Of a DNA stretch of 64,000 bases, positions 48,154-59,434 are shown piece after piece; position 1 is the first letter of the stretch, and each line of letters starts with the position of its first letter. This DNA comes from Phragmites australis (taxonomy: Eukaryota; Streptophyta; Magnoliopsida; Poales; Poaceae). The stretch is taken from assembly GCF_958298935.1 (NCBI RefSeq), contig NC_084927.1:37204501-37268500 (forward strand), written 5' to 3'. The notes under the pieces are model-generated. The model had not been told where the DNA came from and did not search any database. It saw only the letters and a list, made by a program, of their open reading frames with translations. The translations under genes were made by a program, and so were the position numbers.

Positions 48154-51100
48154 ACAAATGCATCGCACGACTCGGCTCCATTCGAGCAACCCGGCAACTG
48201 CCTGCCTTCGTCGCGGCTTCCTGCAAGAACCGGAGTTTTTCACGTTGCCCTATCAGTGGTGGTGAGTCGGGAAGTCGTCAGTCCGCAGCCGCGACGTTGA
48301 TGCGCCAGTGCCGTCCCACTAGGGCCTGCCCTTCGGCTATCAAAAGAACGTAGTGTCTTTTCTATTCCGTCGTTTTCATTTCGCTCCTCACTCCCGCTTC
48401 CGCTCCATTCCCCGCTAGCCATGCCCCTTCATTCCTTCGTCGTCCCGCATCGTCATTGCCACCACCCCTCAATACTCCCTATCTCACAATCCCCCAACCA
48501 CTCCCTTCCCTCGTTGCAACCGATGTGGAGGGTCCCACCCCTTCCCACCGATTTGCTCGCCACCTGCCCGCTCGCCCGCACGCGCGCACAAGATCCAGAC
48601 GCCACCACCACTCACCGATGAGATCTTTGTCCCCCGGTGCGATGAGGCTAGGGTGGAAGCCATGGAAGTGTCTTTCTAGGCCGGACTTCTCTCTCTCCCA
48701 TCCCTCTAGCTGTGATGAGGGGAGTAGCACCACCAAGTCACTGAGGCACCCACCGGCCCCGAGCTCCTCTCCGTCACCGATGACTCTGACCTCTAGCCGG
48801 CCAGCGAGTACCACTCCGCTCCTGATCTCCCTCAAGCTATTGACGACATCAACCTCCCCAGGCCGCCGAGGAACCCACCATGCCGCGCCACCCCAGTTCG
48901 TCGCTGCACCGCATCGACGGGTCCATACCATCTTGCGAGAAGGTCGGTGAGGTCCGGTTCCTAGAGGCGCCCGCTCCCTCACCTGTTCTGAAGCCCTCGC
49001 CTGGCCGTCTCCCATCCCACTCCGCCATATCTCTCCCTAATTTCGTTTCATCCCCTTGATCTTCCGCCCTCCATCAGTCACTTCGTCTCCACATAGATTT
49101 GTGCCGAGGTGGAGCTGTCAGTAGGGATGGCCTGCAACAGAGAATGGTGGCCAGCGCGCACGTGTGAAGAGCCGCCACTACTGTCTGGAGTGCAAAGCAG
49201 CCATCGTTGCTGTCTGGAGTGCAGATCATTCGCCAGTTACTTGGAGTGAAGATCCGTCGCCGCACTCGGCAACTGCCGCTCCTCAACTGCAGCCGAGGTG
49301 GACGCAATTCATTGGACTAAAGCCGTTGTCTCAGCCATCCAACATTCGCAAGTACGGATCTAAATGCTCGACTTTGGTATGTTGACACATGAGACCACTA
49401 ATGACTCACGGGCTGATTATGGACGAATGCAGCAATTTGTGGGAGCTGATTTGTTGATTTTGCAAGTTGGAAGTGTCTGATTCACTTGGTAGTCACAGTA
49501 GTTGCCGCATTCGTGTATGGTTAGATCTGGGGTTAGTGCTTGAGTTTGAGGTGGAATATGTGGTTAATTCAATATATGGTTTACTTGATTGGATTGATGT
49601 GTGGTGGATCTGATGCAAAATTGTTCACTCTTGTGCTAGTTTCAGGTTGAGAGCCCGTCACTGAGGAAGCGGACAGATTGATTTGCTATGCTCTGCTCTT
49701 GCTATGGTCATTTTAGATGAAAGGGTAAATAATATTACAATGAGATATTCTTTTGAAATCGAGATCTGTATTCAGTCCATTTGAGAAAAGCCATTTCTGT
49801 GTTGTAGAACTTTAATAGAGTTGTATTTTTTTAATCCAATTACCTAGATCTCCCAGCTTGAGTGTTGTGAATAGTTTGCAATAGTCGTAGCTTGTTCATA
49901 CATGTCTTATCTTTTTTCGATAAGAAAACTAGCAGTAACATTATTCTATTGTATATCTTAAGCAATTGATGATAGACATGGGTTAAATAGTCTTAAAGTT
50001 GTTCTGCAAATAACACAAATGCGATAACTTGAGCAATTAAATCATGTGTTTGTATTATGTTATCCTTTTGCATCTATGACCATTGGAGAGAAATGTAAAC
50101 AAATACAGGCAACTTAGTTGAAGTGTAAGCACATGAAAAATGCTTAAATGATTTCATTATTGCATCTATGCATCATCTTGATCTATTGGATCTCAAGTTT
50201 GCTATTTCTTTTGGGTTGTGTGTGTTGATCGAAAATACTTGTTATGCTCTATTATTTTGCCTTGTTCGTTACTATTTTTTGCATATAAAATCTTATGTCG
50301 TGTCAGTAGTTTGATTTTATGATCCAGGAGAGTATTTCTTGAGGAAAAAAGTGAGTTATAACATAAGCCAGAAACTTATTTCATGCAACTAAATAGTTGG
50401 AAATAGGCCTGAGACCTAAAAGAAGTGCTTATTATTTCTATTTCCAATTTTTTTGTTGCTGGCAAGATTTTCTTTGTTAAAATTACTTAATCAATAGTGG
50501 TTTCATATGCACGTTTGAATTATCATTATTGTTGCTACTATATGTTATATGAGTATGTGGTGAACAAGGTTAAAATTTCAATAAACGTAGTTATCATGCT
50601 GTTACTTATCACTACTATTGTTACTACATGTTACATGAGTCTGTAGCGAACAATGCATCATGTAATTAGGTAGTTATGCATTTGAGATCAACTCAATATA
50701 CATCCATGAGATTAGAGGTGTTTAAAAAATGGGAGATTAGGTAGACTTTCAGAGATGGAGATCAGGTTTGACTAAAGTGATTGGTACCTTAGGATACAGT
50801 TCTATGTGTAACACAAAAGTTAACTTTGGTTGCACATAAACAAAACAAGGAACCATCTTTTGTAATACAACTAAGCAAAATAACTTAAGGGCATTCAAAG
50901 TCAACTTCTTAAAAAATTTCGTTGTGTATAAACTGACATCGTCTTGTAGGCAGTAAAATTCTTCATGCATATTTATTTGAGTGCGCACATTGGTTTTTCG
51001 TTGCAATGAATGGGCAATTATACAATAAAAAAAAGTAGAGGCTGCTCAGAGACGTAAGAAGTAATGTGAGGAACCGTTCAAATAATGTTTGAACTAATCA

Positions 51101-51420
51101 TTAGGACGATCATTTTTTATAATCACGTATATAATGATTAACCAGAATAACATTCTGTTAGTCCCGGCATATGTTTACTTTCAGGATCGAAACACACGCC
51201 TTTACAAAAAGCACATCATCATAAGATATAATAAAGACTGGGTAATTAAATTAAGTTACAAGTCTTTAAGTAGATTAAATTTTACAACAAAATATATAAC
51301 TCGAATATTTATTAGAGTAGTTACGTAGCAGAATAAGTTACATAACGACAAAAGATGGTTAGTCGTTTGCCATACGACGCCACCTAAAATAACAACACAC
51401 GCGTAAAGTAGCAAAAAACT
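48154..51420. other. Intergenic, no gene recognised
   Basis: 48154-49050 is GC- and CT-rich with several overlapping frames, none with a known domain. 49070-49380 is moderately GC-rich. After that the DNA is AT-rich with no repeat ends I can define. Confidence 0.4.
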
Positions 51421-51459
51421 CAATCTTTCTCACCTGAAAATAGTACATGAAAAAAATCA

Positions 51460-52140
51460 TTAGTGACAGATAATAACTAGCATTAATGACGGGTCATGTA
51501 CCCATCACTCTTATCGATCACTAATAATATAGTGACGGGTCATAACCGTGACTCCTCATTAATGTTCAGTCATTAGTGATGGGTCATAACTGTGACTCAT
51601 CACTATTGACTGAATATTAGTAACAGGTTGTAATCTTGAAACCGGATATTTTATCCTAACTTTCTTTACCAAAGGTCATTAGTAACGCATCATAACCATG
51701 ACCCATCACTAATGACTAATTTTGCCAAATATCGTCGAGAGTTATAATTTGATAGGTGACACAGAGTGCATTTGGTAAACGGGCATAACTTTTGCATACA
51801 AACTCTGATTTTGATATTTTTTGACTCTACGACATCTACAGAAAAAGTTGTATCCATTCCTCCCCCACTTTGTCGGGTTAAGAGGATTTTGCGAGGCCAA
51901 GAATGACTTAGAAGATTCAGCTCTCGCTCCTAGAAGTTTCTACACCATTTTGTGACTGGCCTAGGATGATCTGTTACTATTATCATCAGTGATAAGTCAT
52001 GTTATGATCTGTCATTAATGATCACTTATTAGTGATATGTCTATACCTAGTCCCGATCAGTAGTCATATTAGTGATGCATCCTTATTGGATCCGTCATTG
52101 ATAGGACATTAGTGATGCTTGTTGAGCAGCCGCCACTAAT
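51460..52140. mobile_element. CACTA-like subterminal repeat array
   Basis: Repeated short units of the form GTGACGGGTCATAACCGTGA and CCATCACTAATGACT occur in both orientations at about 51470-51720. Degenerate ones recur at about 51960-52130. Alternating TCATTAGTGATGGGT motifs are typical of grass CACTA element ends. No transposase frame lies between them, so this is a short non-autonomous or deleted copy. Confidence 0.55.
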
Positions 52141-55078
52141 ATGGTGTCTCCTTTGCTGACTTAATCCATAATGGATACTTATAAATAGCCCGATTTCAAG
52201 GAGAATGTATATGAGTAATTAGTAAGGACTCGATCACAAAGGTTAAGTAACTTCGTATGCAAAAGTGATGTAAACTCAAGTGTAAGCATCTACTTAACCA
52301 AAACACCATTGTATCCTGAGATCTTCAACATAACAAAGCTATAACTTGTACCATATCAACTCTCCATCAACAACACCATCCATTTCCCGATATCGAAACT
52401 CTGTGATTGATGCAAATAGACAGAAGCATTCTCATAACCGAGGGCATGATAATTTGAATTATTTTTACAGCTTTAGGGGTATATCTTTACCCACACGACA
52501 CGAGAACTATTCTGCTTGTGTCACCTACTAAAGTGCACATAAGAGGGTACCCGTGCCAACTTTTTCCAATTGAGCCCCGACCATTTGAACATACACCTAT
52601 ATGTACGGAGGTCCACTATGACTACTCCGGAGCATCCTATTTACGCATAAAGATATGGAGGTAACTAGAATTACTCCTTAAGCAAACTAGATACCTATAC
52701 AAGCCTATTATGCTCATAACACCTTTACGATGTTACCTCTACAAGGCTATTATACCCACAACACCATAGACCCACAAGATAAAAGGTCACAGCTATAAAA
52801 GGTATTTGACTTATCTACTATTATATCGATATGTGGTAAGTACGGAAAGTGCTAAAACCGACTACAACAACGAACGATATTTAATCGATTCAAGCGAGCC
52901 TATTGCATCCGAGACTTCCTTCTCAAGCCATTCCTGTTGCCCGCCCAAATCTCGTATCATACTCACTGACTTACACATCCCATTATCATCATTGTATTTG
53001 TGAAATAAGAGTAATCCCTAATCTCGTGAAAGATAATTGAACCACCGTTTGACTTCTACCAATTACCTAAACCTTGCTAAGCATAATATACTCATTTTAA
53101 ATTAGACCATTAAGTGCTTTTCCCCGGGGTTACAATGGATCAAAGGATAATAATACCAAGGAATGATAATACAATAATTAGTATCTACTCCAAAAAAACT
53201 CGATCTCGACTAACTAACATAAGTGACATGCATATAGCATATTTTATCAAATTAAAGACAACATATGATCAAAGTAATGGGTGCAACATGCTTAGATGCT
53301 TGTCTTGCTCAAGTGCTTCACACACCATATCACAATCAGGTTCCACCTCAAGAATACTCTTGTCGCTCTCTGGTTCGTCGATCGCTAAAAGAAATAACGG
53401 TGCATCACAATTAACGTGACGAAATGCTATGATACATGCATCAAATGCCATAAAAATTGAATGGGATATGAGGTTCTGAGTAAAGAATATGATACAACAA
53501 GAATCATATGAATTGAGGTATGAAAGCTCATGGTATAAAAGATTTATTTAAGATCTATTAAAAAAGGATCATAATTAAGCTAGCTATCAAGATTAAATGA
53601 GCTTCACAATTTAAATAGCACTTCAATACCAAGTATATTTTTTCTACATAGAAATGATCATAAAATGAATTTTTCAAGTGGTTTCATAATTTTAGTACTT
53701 CGCATTAATTAACTATGATTTAATTAAGCAAAAACACATTTAAATAATTAATTAATTATCAAAAAGTATTTATGGAGTTCCAAAAAATTTTAAAATATAT
53801 TTAATACTCATACAAAGCTAACTCAACTAGTTTCATAATTTTTTAAATTCGTATGAATTAATTATGAAATTTACAAGATATCAATAAATTTAAAAAAAAA
53901 TGCCTTATGAACAGTAGAATCCGGAGGGTCCGAATTGAACTCGGAAACAACGGGTACCGGAACCTCAGGTGAACCTCCGGATGGGGTTCCTCTATTAAAA
54001 ATTAGTTGGGTTAACCCAGAACCTCAAGGTTGTAACCCGAAACCTCCGGGTTGTAGGAAAACACGAGTTTTTCGACGATTCTTCGATCGATTCGACTTAC
54101 ATGTTAACGTCTACCCACATAAGGATGTATTGGAACTAATGCATAGATTATAAACCTAATATACACACTCTACCAACACAAATCACTAGCTCTTGCTCAT
54201 TCAAACATCTCGTACTAGCTCCATTTCATCAAGAACAAAACGGTGTTTCACAAAAGCAAGAATGTCGCTGCAAAAACCATCCAAAGCCAAACTAATTCTT
54301 CTATTCCACCATGGGAAACTTAGAGAAATTACCCAACATTTTTGTCAAGGTTGGTGACCGTCGGTTGGGGAAGAAATCAGAGGAAAAAGAGCTTGGAGAA
54401 GAGATAGAAGGCTGTTGAAATTTCAGTGGAGACGAGGTGACGAAATTGATTTGAAAATCACCCGAAACTTCATGCATGCGATTGAAATTTGGATGGATGG
54501 GAAGCTAGGGATGAGGAAAAAATAAAGGTACCACATGCATATCTCGAATCTCGCTGCTTGAGGTGGGATTTGGGGGAGAAATGGAAGAGAGTGGGAGAGG
54601 AGAGCTGCTGCCCTTGCTGCTGGCTCGGTGGGAGTAAGAGAAAGAGTGAGGGATCGAGTGGCGTGGGGGAGAAGTGAGGGGGGTGGGGCTGCAGCTGAGG
54701 GAGAGAGAAAGGTGGTGGGCAATCTTAAGTGGATCCCACTCGCTAGAGAAAGAAAACTATTGCAGCTGAAAATTTCTTTTCTTTCTCTCCCTATTTCGTT
54801 TTTCTCTTTTCATTAACCCAAACTGTGGTGCTCTAGTGCTCCAAAATTCTAGGAACTTTTGTGCCACGTTTACAAAACGAGATAAACCTAATTTGAATGG
54901 ATTCACCCACAACGCATAAGTAGTGTTTAAACTAAAGGAAAAAAAATCTAACGTCAATATTTCAGAATACTTAGAAATTTTTATACTAAAAAAATAATAA
55001 CAAGCACTTAACAATTAGACATGATATTTATGGTGCATGATTATATTTAATGACGTGATTATGGAATTAGGACGTAAC
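52141..55078. other. Intergenic, LTR-like fragments
   Basis: About 53930-54060 carries repeated CCGGAACCTC / ACCTCCGG motifs like those in the LTR at 59030-59180. About 54480-54720 is a purine-rich strand. No gene is recognised. Confidence 0.35.
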
Positions 55079-55830
55079 ATGCAAGTTGAGAAGGCAGAGA
55101 AGGAACAACAGGTTTTCCTTTGTGCTTTTAGTTCATAGCTGTGTACGGATTTTAGTTGGGCCACCCTATTTTACTAACTCAAATTGCATAGGCTGAAGCA
55201 ATGAGGAAAATACTGGATATTGATTCTGAGAACAAAAAGGAAGAGAAGAAACAGAAAGAACGGGAAGAGAAGGTACAGATTCCTGAAGTATTGCAGTAGC
55301 TGTATTTCCCTATACGTTGCAAGAACATCATCTTTCTGGTTCCCTCCTTTTTCTCAAGAAAAGCAAGCAAGATTAGAAGAATACAGAAAAAACTTCATCC
55401 AGACTGTCATAGGGCCACAAGGAACTGTGGTTACTTTCCCTGAGAATATGGGGCTTCCAAGCATATTTAACTCCAAACCTGTCAGGTCACTTATTGCTCT
55501 ATTACTTATTTTTTGCGCTTTCAATCATTTCAATTAGAGCACCCACAAGTTGATTAACTTTGCTGGTCATTTTACTTATATTTCATTCTCCTTATTTTAT
55601 TTCATTTTATCAGTTATCCATATAAGTAATAGAAATGTGCGGACCCATCATGCACAAACCCATACAAGTACCGTGACTCCAAGACGAAGCTTTCGCTCTG
55701 CAGCCTGGCATGCTATAAGGCTGTCCAGGAAAGTGATGGGAGAAGCAAACATGATGAATTTGCCTTATGTGATGCAACCGTGACCTCCGGTAGGCTAGTA
55801 AACTGTATGTCAACATGGCTAGCTATCTAA
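55079..55830 (+). pseudogene. 5'-truncated INO80 complex subunit B (IES2-like) pseudogene
   Basis: Exons are about 55079-55111, 55192-55272, 55358-55493 and 55614-55830. The PAPA-1-like region reads MQVEKAEKEQQ, AEAMRKILDIDSENKKEEKK and LPSIFNSKP. The HIT zinc finger follows with KCADPSCTNPYKYRDSK and LSLCSLACYKAVQ. INO80B/IES2 is a nucleosome-remodelling subunit in the nucleus. Lesions: no upstream exons are found, the acceptor before 55358 reads CAAG rather than CAGG, and tandem stops TAA and TAG (55627-55632) precede the zinc finger. The introns remain, so this is a DNA-level fragment, not a retrocopy. Confidence 0.85.
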
Positions 55831-56527
55831 TGCATTAGTTTAATCTTTGAATGTATTTTGATTCTTAGATCATGGAAAATATTTTGACATAATTGCTTAT
55901 TAGTGCTTAAAGCTGGGATCTGGATCAAGCATGCACTGCGAGATAGTTGTCAGAATCAAACATATCTATGTGGAAAAAAGATCAAAAATAAGTTGTTCGT
56001 TTTATTATGTCATGACCAAAATGTTTTAGGTGCTATAGATCATTTTGGGTTATGAACTTGATTGATGGCTGGCCAACATTACGTGGGCATTTTTCTTTTT
56101 GAACATCAATTGCATATTGCCTTGTTTGATCTTCAATAGCGAAGTGCACAGTAGTACCATGTTTCTATTTGAGTTGACACAGAGATCAGCAAACCATCTT
56201 AATCTATGGCGAGGACACATTCATCAATATATTTTGATTAGTTGTAATGAATTCTATGAGAAATTAAATAGTTGGGTGTAAAATTTTAGGACCGTTGCAA
56301 CGCACGGGTATTTTACTATTGACCTAACAAAATACAACAATCTAAATTCTAATCGACTGGCAGCCACAGTTACATGATCGTGTATGGGTTTTGATCTTTG
56401 ATCAGTCTAAAAGAAAGCAACTTTGCTGGTTTGGTTTCTTCACAGTAGGTCAGCAGCGGCCTAAATTAGCAATCCTCTTATGCGCAGAGAAGTCGAATTA
56501 TCGATGAAATCGTTTCCTCTCGTGCAG
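55831..56527. other. Intergenic
   Basis: AT-rich DNA after the INO80B fragment. The sequence GACCGTTGCAACGCACGGGTA near 56291 is the kind of palindromic end seen in grass Helitron/MULE-like debris, but I cannot define an element. Confidence 0.3.
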
Positions 56528-56811
56528 TCCTAATATGCCTCCTACGTCGCCTCTCCGGACAGACGGATGGCCCTGCTTTCCGCCTTGCCAAGCATCTCGT
56601 GCCTTTGCTAACGAAGGCCATCGCCACCTCCTCCACCCACGCCAACAATGTCGCGTTATCATCGGCGTCAGTGTACGCAGCGCTGACGCTGGTGGGTGCT
56701 AGCGCCATGCTAGAGCATCTGTTTGACTTCCTTAGCATGCCCTCGGCCATGACCCTTGCCTCCTTCGGGCGCCATGTGGTAGATTACGTCCTTGCCCATC
56801 CGACCCCGTAA
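56528..56811 (+). pseudogene. Possible gene fragment, unrecognised exon
   Basis: A pyrimidine stretch and GCAG acceptor precede 56528. An open frame then runs to TAA at 56809-56811. Its content is alanine-rich and helical (AKHLVPLLTKAIATSS, SVYAALTLVGASAMLEHL). GC-rich codon use contrasts with the AT-rich flanks and suggests a captured or leftover exon. An ATG at 56599 lies inside it. I do not know the family, and no upstream exon is visible. Confidence 0.3.
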
Positions 56812-56971
56812 AATATATTTAAGTGTTTACCGAAAATATTTTTTAATACACTAAAAATCATTTTATAATTTATCTATTAATTATTTTTTTATGTTTCAAT
56901 AAACTTTGTTTTTAGTTTCACCTTGCATCATCAAAATCTAAGACCGGCCGGTCCCACGGCCTCCACCCTGC

Positions 56972-56978
56972 TATAAAT
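56972..56978 (+). promoter_or_regulatory. TATA box of the HIPP-like gene
   Basis: TATAAAT in CTGCTATAAATCC lies about 230 bp upstream of the ATG at 57202. A GC-rich leader lies between. Confidence 0.6.
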
Positions 56979-57201
56979 CCGAGTTGCCTTCGATCTCCCT
57001 TGCCGTCCCAGATACTAAGCCTTGTTCGTTGCCCATCGAATTCACCGCCGAGAGCCCGAGACAGAGCACCACGGCATCGCGACTCAGTCGATTTGTTTTG
57101 TGGCGTAAGCATTGCTGACTCCGTATAGCAAAGGCCGGCAGACATAAAGGCCGGCAGCTTTGTTCAGGAGGGTACAAGGATCAGTCCCAGTTGGGTAGGC
57201 T

Positions 57202-57897
57202 ATGGCCGCCAAGGTAATCAACCACCTGAGAATTCTTGCTTGATCCGCAGCTGTTGTCTGCAATTTTCCAGCTCTTGATGGCTCATGCCCGTTTGCTTAA
57301 CTGGATCGTTGTTTGTCCGGCTGCAGAAGATGGTGCTGAAGCTGGACCTGCACGACGACAAGCAGAAGCAGAAGGCGCTGAAAGCAGTCACCACTCTCCC
57401 TGGTACTTGATTGCCTCCTTCCTTTTACCTGCTCAAAATGGTCAACTTGAACAGAATTCGTTTTGATCGCGTATTTTAGCGCCGGCTGCGATGCGTTTGA
57501 ACTGTTAGGTTACTATTGAAACAGAATTTCACTGCAATCCGCTAGTGCTTTCCTGTTTGTGTCTGAATTTGTTCTGAGCTCTGACGACAAGAACCTGCTG
57601 CGTCCCAAAACCTCAGGTATCGACTCGATCTCCATGGACATGAAGGAGCAAAAGCTGACGGTCGTCGGCTTGGTCGACCCCGTCAACGTCGTGGACAAGC
57701 TGCGCAAGCTCTGGCACGCACAAATCCTCACCGTCGGGCCGGCCAAGGAGGAGAAGAAGGACGGGGACAAGAAAGACGGCGACAAGAAAGACCAGCAGGC
57801 GGAGAAGCCGATCCTGCTATACCCCGCGTGGCACATGCATCCCCAGTACGTCGTCCACAGCGCCGAGGATGACCCCAACTCGTGCGTCATCCTCTGA
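57202..57897 (+). CDS. Heavy-metal-associated isoprenylated-type protein without CxxC, 122 aa
   Basis: Exons are 57202-57213, 57327-57402 and 57617-57897, 369 nt, exact frame, GT-AG introns in the usual HIPP positions. An HMA fold spans residues 4-70: [11 protein letters not shown], then [17 protein letters not shown] and [19 protein letters not shown] lysine-rich linker follows with three DGDKK/GDKKD-like units (75-89), then a tail ending in CVIL (119-122), a CaaX box whose Leu favours geranylgeranylation. The usual metal site MxCxxC is absent; the loop reads LDLHDDKQ, so copper or zinc binding by the classic route is unlikely. The family anchors to membranes or sits in the nucleus and binds proteins or metals. 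A TATA box lies upstream. I see no damage, so I judge it an intact gene. Confidence 0.88.
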
Positions 57898-58579
57898 TGA
57901 TCACGATGCTGATTTGGCTGTCTTGTTTGTACATTTGTAGCGGGCCTTCCAACCTGCAGCTCGATCGTCAGTGATCGCTGATCGGGACCCGATCCGGGTG
58001 GCGTTGCTGGGTGCTGTGCTCATCTCTATCCTTGGGTTGGTTGGCCCGTCCGCCCGTCGCTATATATGATGTAAGAAATATAGATGAGATCCAATATTTC
58101 TTGGGGTTTTAGGCTGCAGTGCGACTGCTGATCAGCCTGCTGCGTAGTGTGCACTGCATAGTACAGTATGTGTTTTTGTCCTTGTATCTGGATGTTGAGG
58201 CATGAAACCACAAAGTAAATAGTAATTAAACATAAACTCCAGCTTTCGATGTGTGAAGTTGAGTAACGACCACATGATATGGATGATGATGAACTATTAT
58301 GAGACTCTGTCCATGAGGTTGATGTAAAAGGAAGGCATAATCTCTCGAATGATCTAGATGTCTAGAAATAGCACACAGTGGACCAAATTGGATGGGGGTA
58401 AGACAAGATAATAAAATGGTTGAGCACGGAAATACGAGTGAAGTGAAATGCAGATATATCAATTGTTTGTAAACTATCGCTTCTTTGAACTCTTCAAAAA
58501 AAAAATGATGTTGACCTTGGTTTTTAAAATTTTATGCTGTTGACCTTTACCAAGTAGTATGCACCTATAGAAAATACAC
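57898..58579. other. 3' flank of the HIPP-like gene
   Basis: This is the 3' UTR and downstream DNA. AT-rich repeats begin near 58500. No further gene. Confidence 0.5.
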
Positions 58580-59434
58580 TGAAAGTGCATCTAGCATTTA
58601 TATATAATTTTGATAATTAATGATAATACCTATAAACTAACAATATTATTAAGAATTGTTAGTAGATTATTCCATATGTGATGTATGGAGGAGAGATATG
58701 TATGAGCTCTAAATGAATAGGGAGAGTGAAAATGTATCAAGATAAATGAGTTTTAGGTGATGCTCGGGTAAATAATGACAATATATATAGACTAATAATT
58801 ACATTAAGAATTGTTATTACGTTATTCTATAGGAGATACATAAGTGATGAATCATGGATTTAAAAGACTATAAGAATATTGCTCGATCTACTTACTCGTG
58901 TGAATTTGATTGTAGATTCTCTGTAGATATACTTTAGACCATCACTTGGAATACACGATTTTATTTGGTTTGAGCTAGAACTCTTTAGACATTGTTTAAT
59001 TTCAGTTTTGAGCTTATTTTCTGCTGAACCCGGAGGTTCCGGATTTAACCCGAATACTCTGGATACTATACAATCAGTTTTGAACCCAGAGTATCCGGGT
59101 TAACCCGGAGACTCCGAATACTGTACAATCAGTTCTAAATCCAGCGTATCCATGTCAACCCGGAGACTCCGGTGAATAGTATTTTTAGGATTTTCAACTA
59201 GAGTTTCCTTGCATATCTTTTGCTAGTTTTTGAATAATCTTTATCACTTTAGGATTATAACTTTTACACTTATTTAGTGTAATTGTGCATTAGTTGAGAC
59301 TAGCATTTAGGATTTTTGTTTGTGAAAAATCCATTAGCTTTTTTTCACTACAAGTTTAGGCCAACGGTAAAAGGAAGTGAATTTTTGTAAAAACGCATAT
59401 TCATCCCTCTCTAGATGACATTGTTATCCTTTCA
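58580..59434 (+). mobile_element. Solo LTR, copia type, 855 bp
   Basis: It starts TGAAAGTGCATCTAGC and ends GATGACATTGTTATCCTTTCA-like text (…TATCCTTTCA), the start and end seen in a common grass LTR family. It is flanked by TACAC and TACAT, a 5-bp duplication with one mismatch. About 59025-59180 has repeated AACCCGGAGACTCCG motifs. No internal sequence follows on either side. Confidence 0.75.

Noticed and set aside
48421..49015. Overlapping frames of 60-178 codons
   Set aside because: Low-complexity CT/GC-rich DNA after the copia LTR, no recognised domain and no splice pattern.
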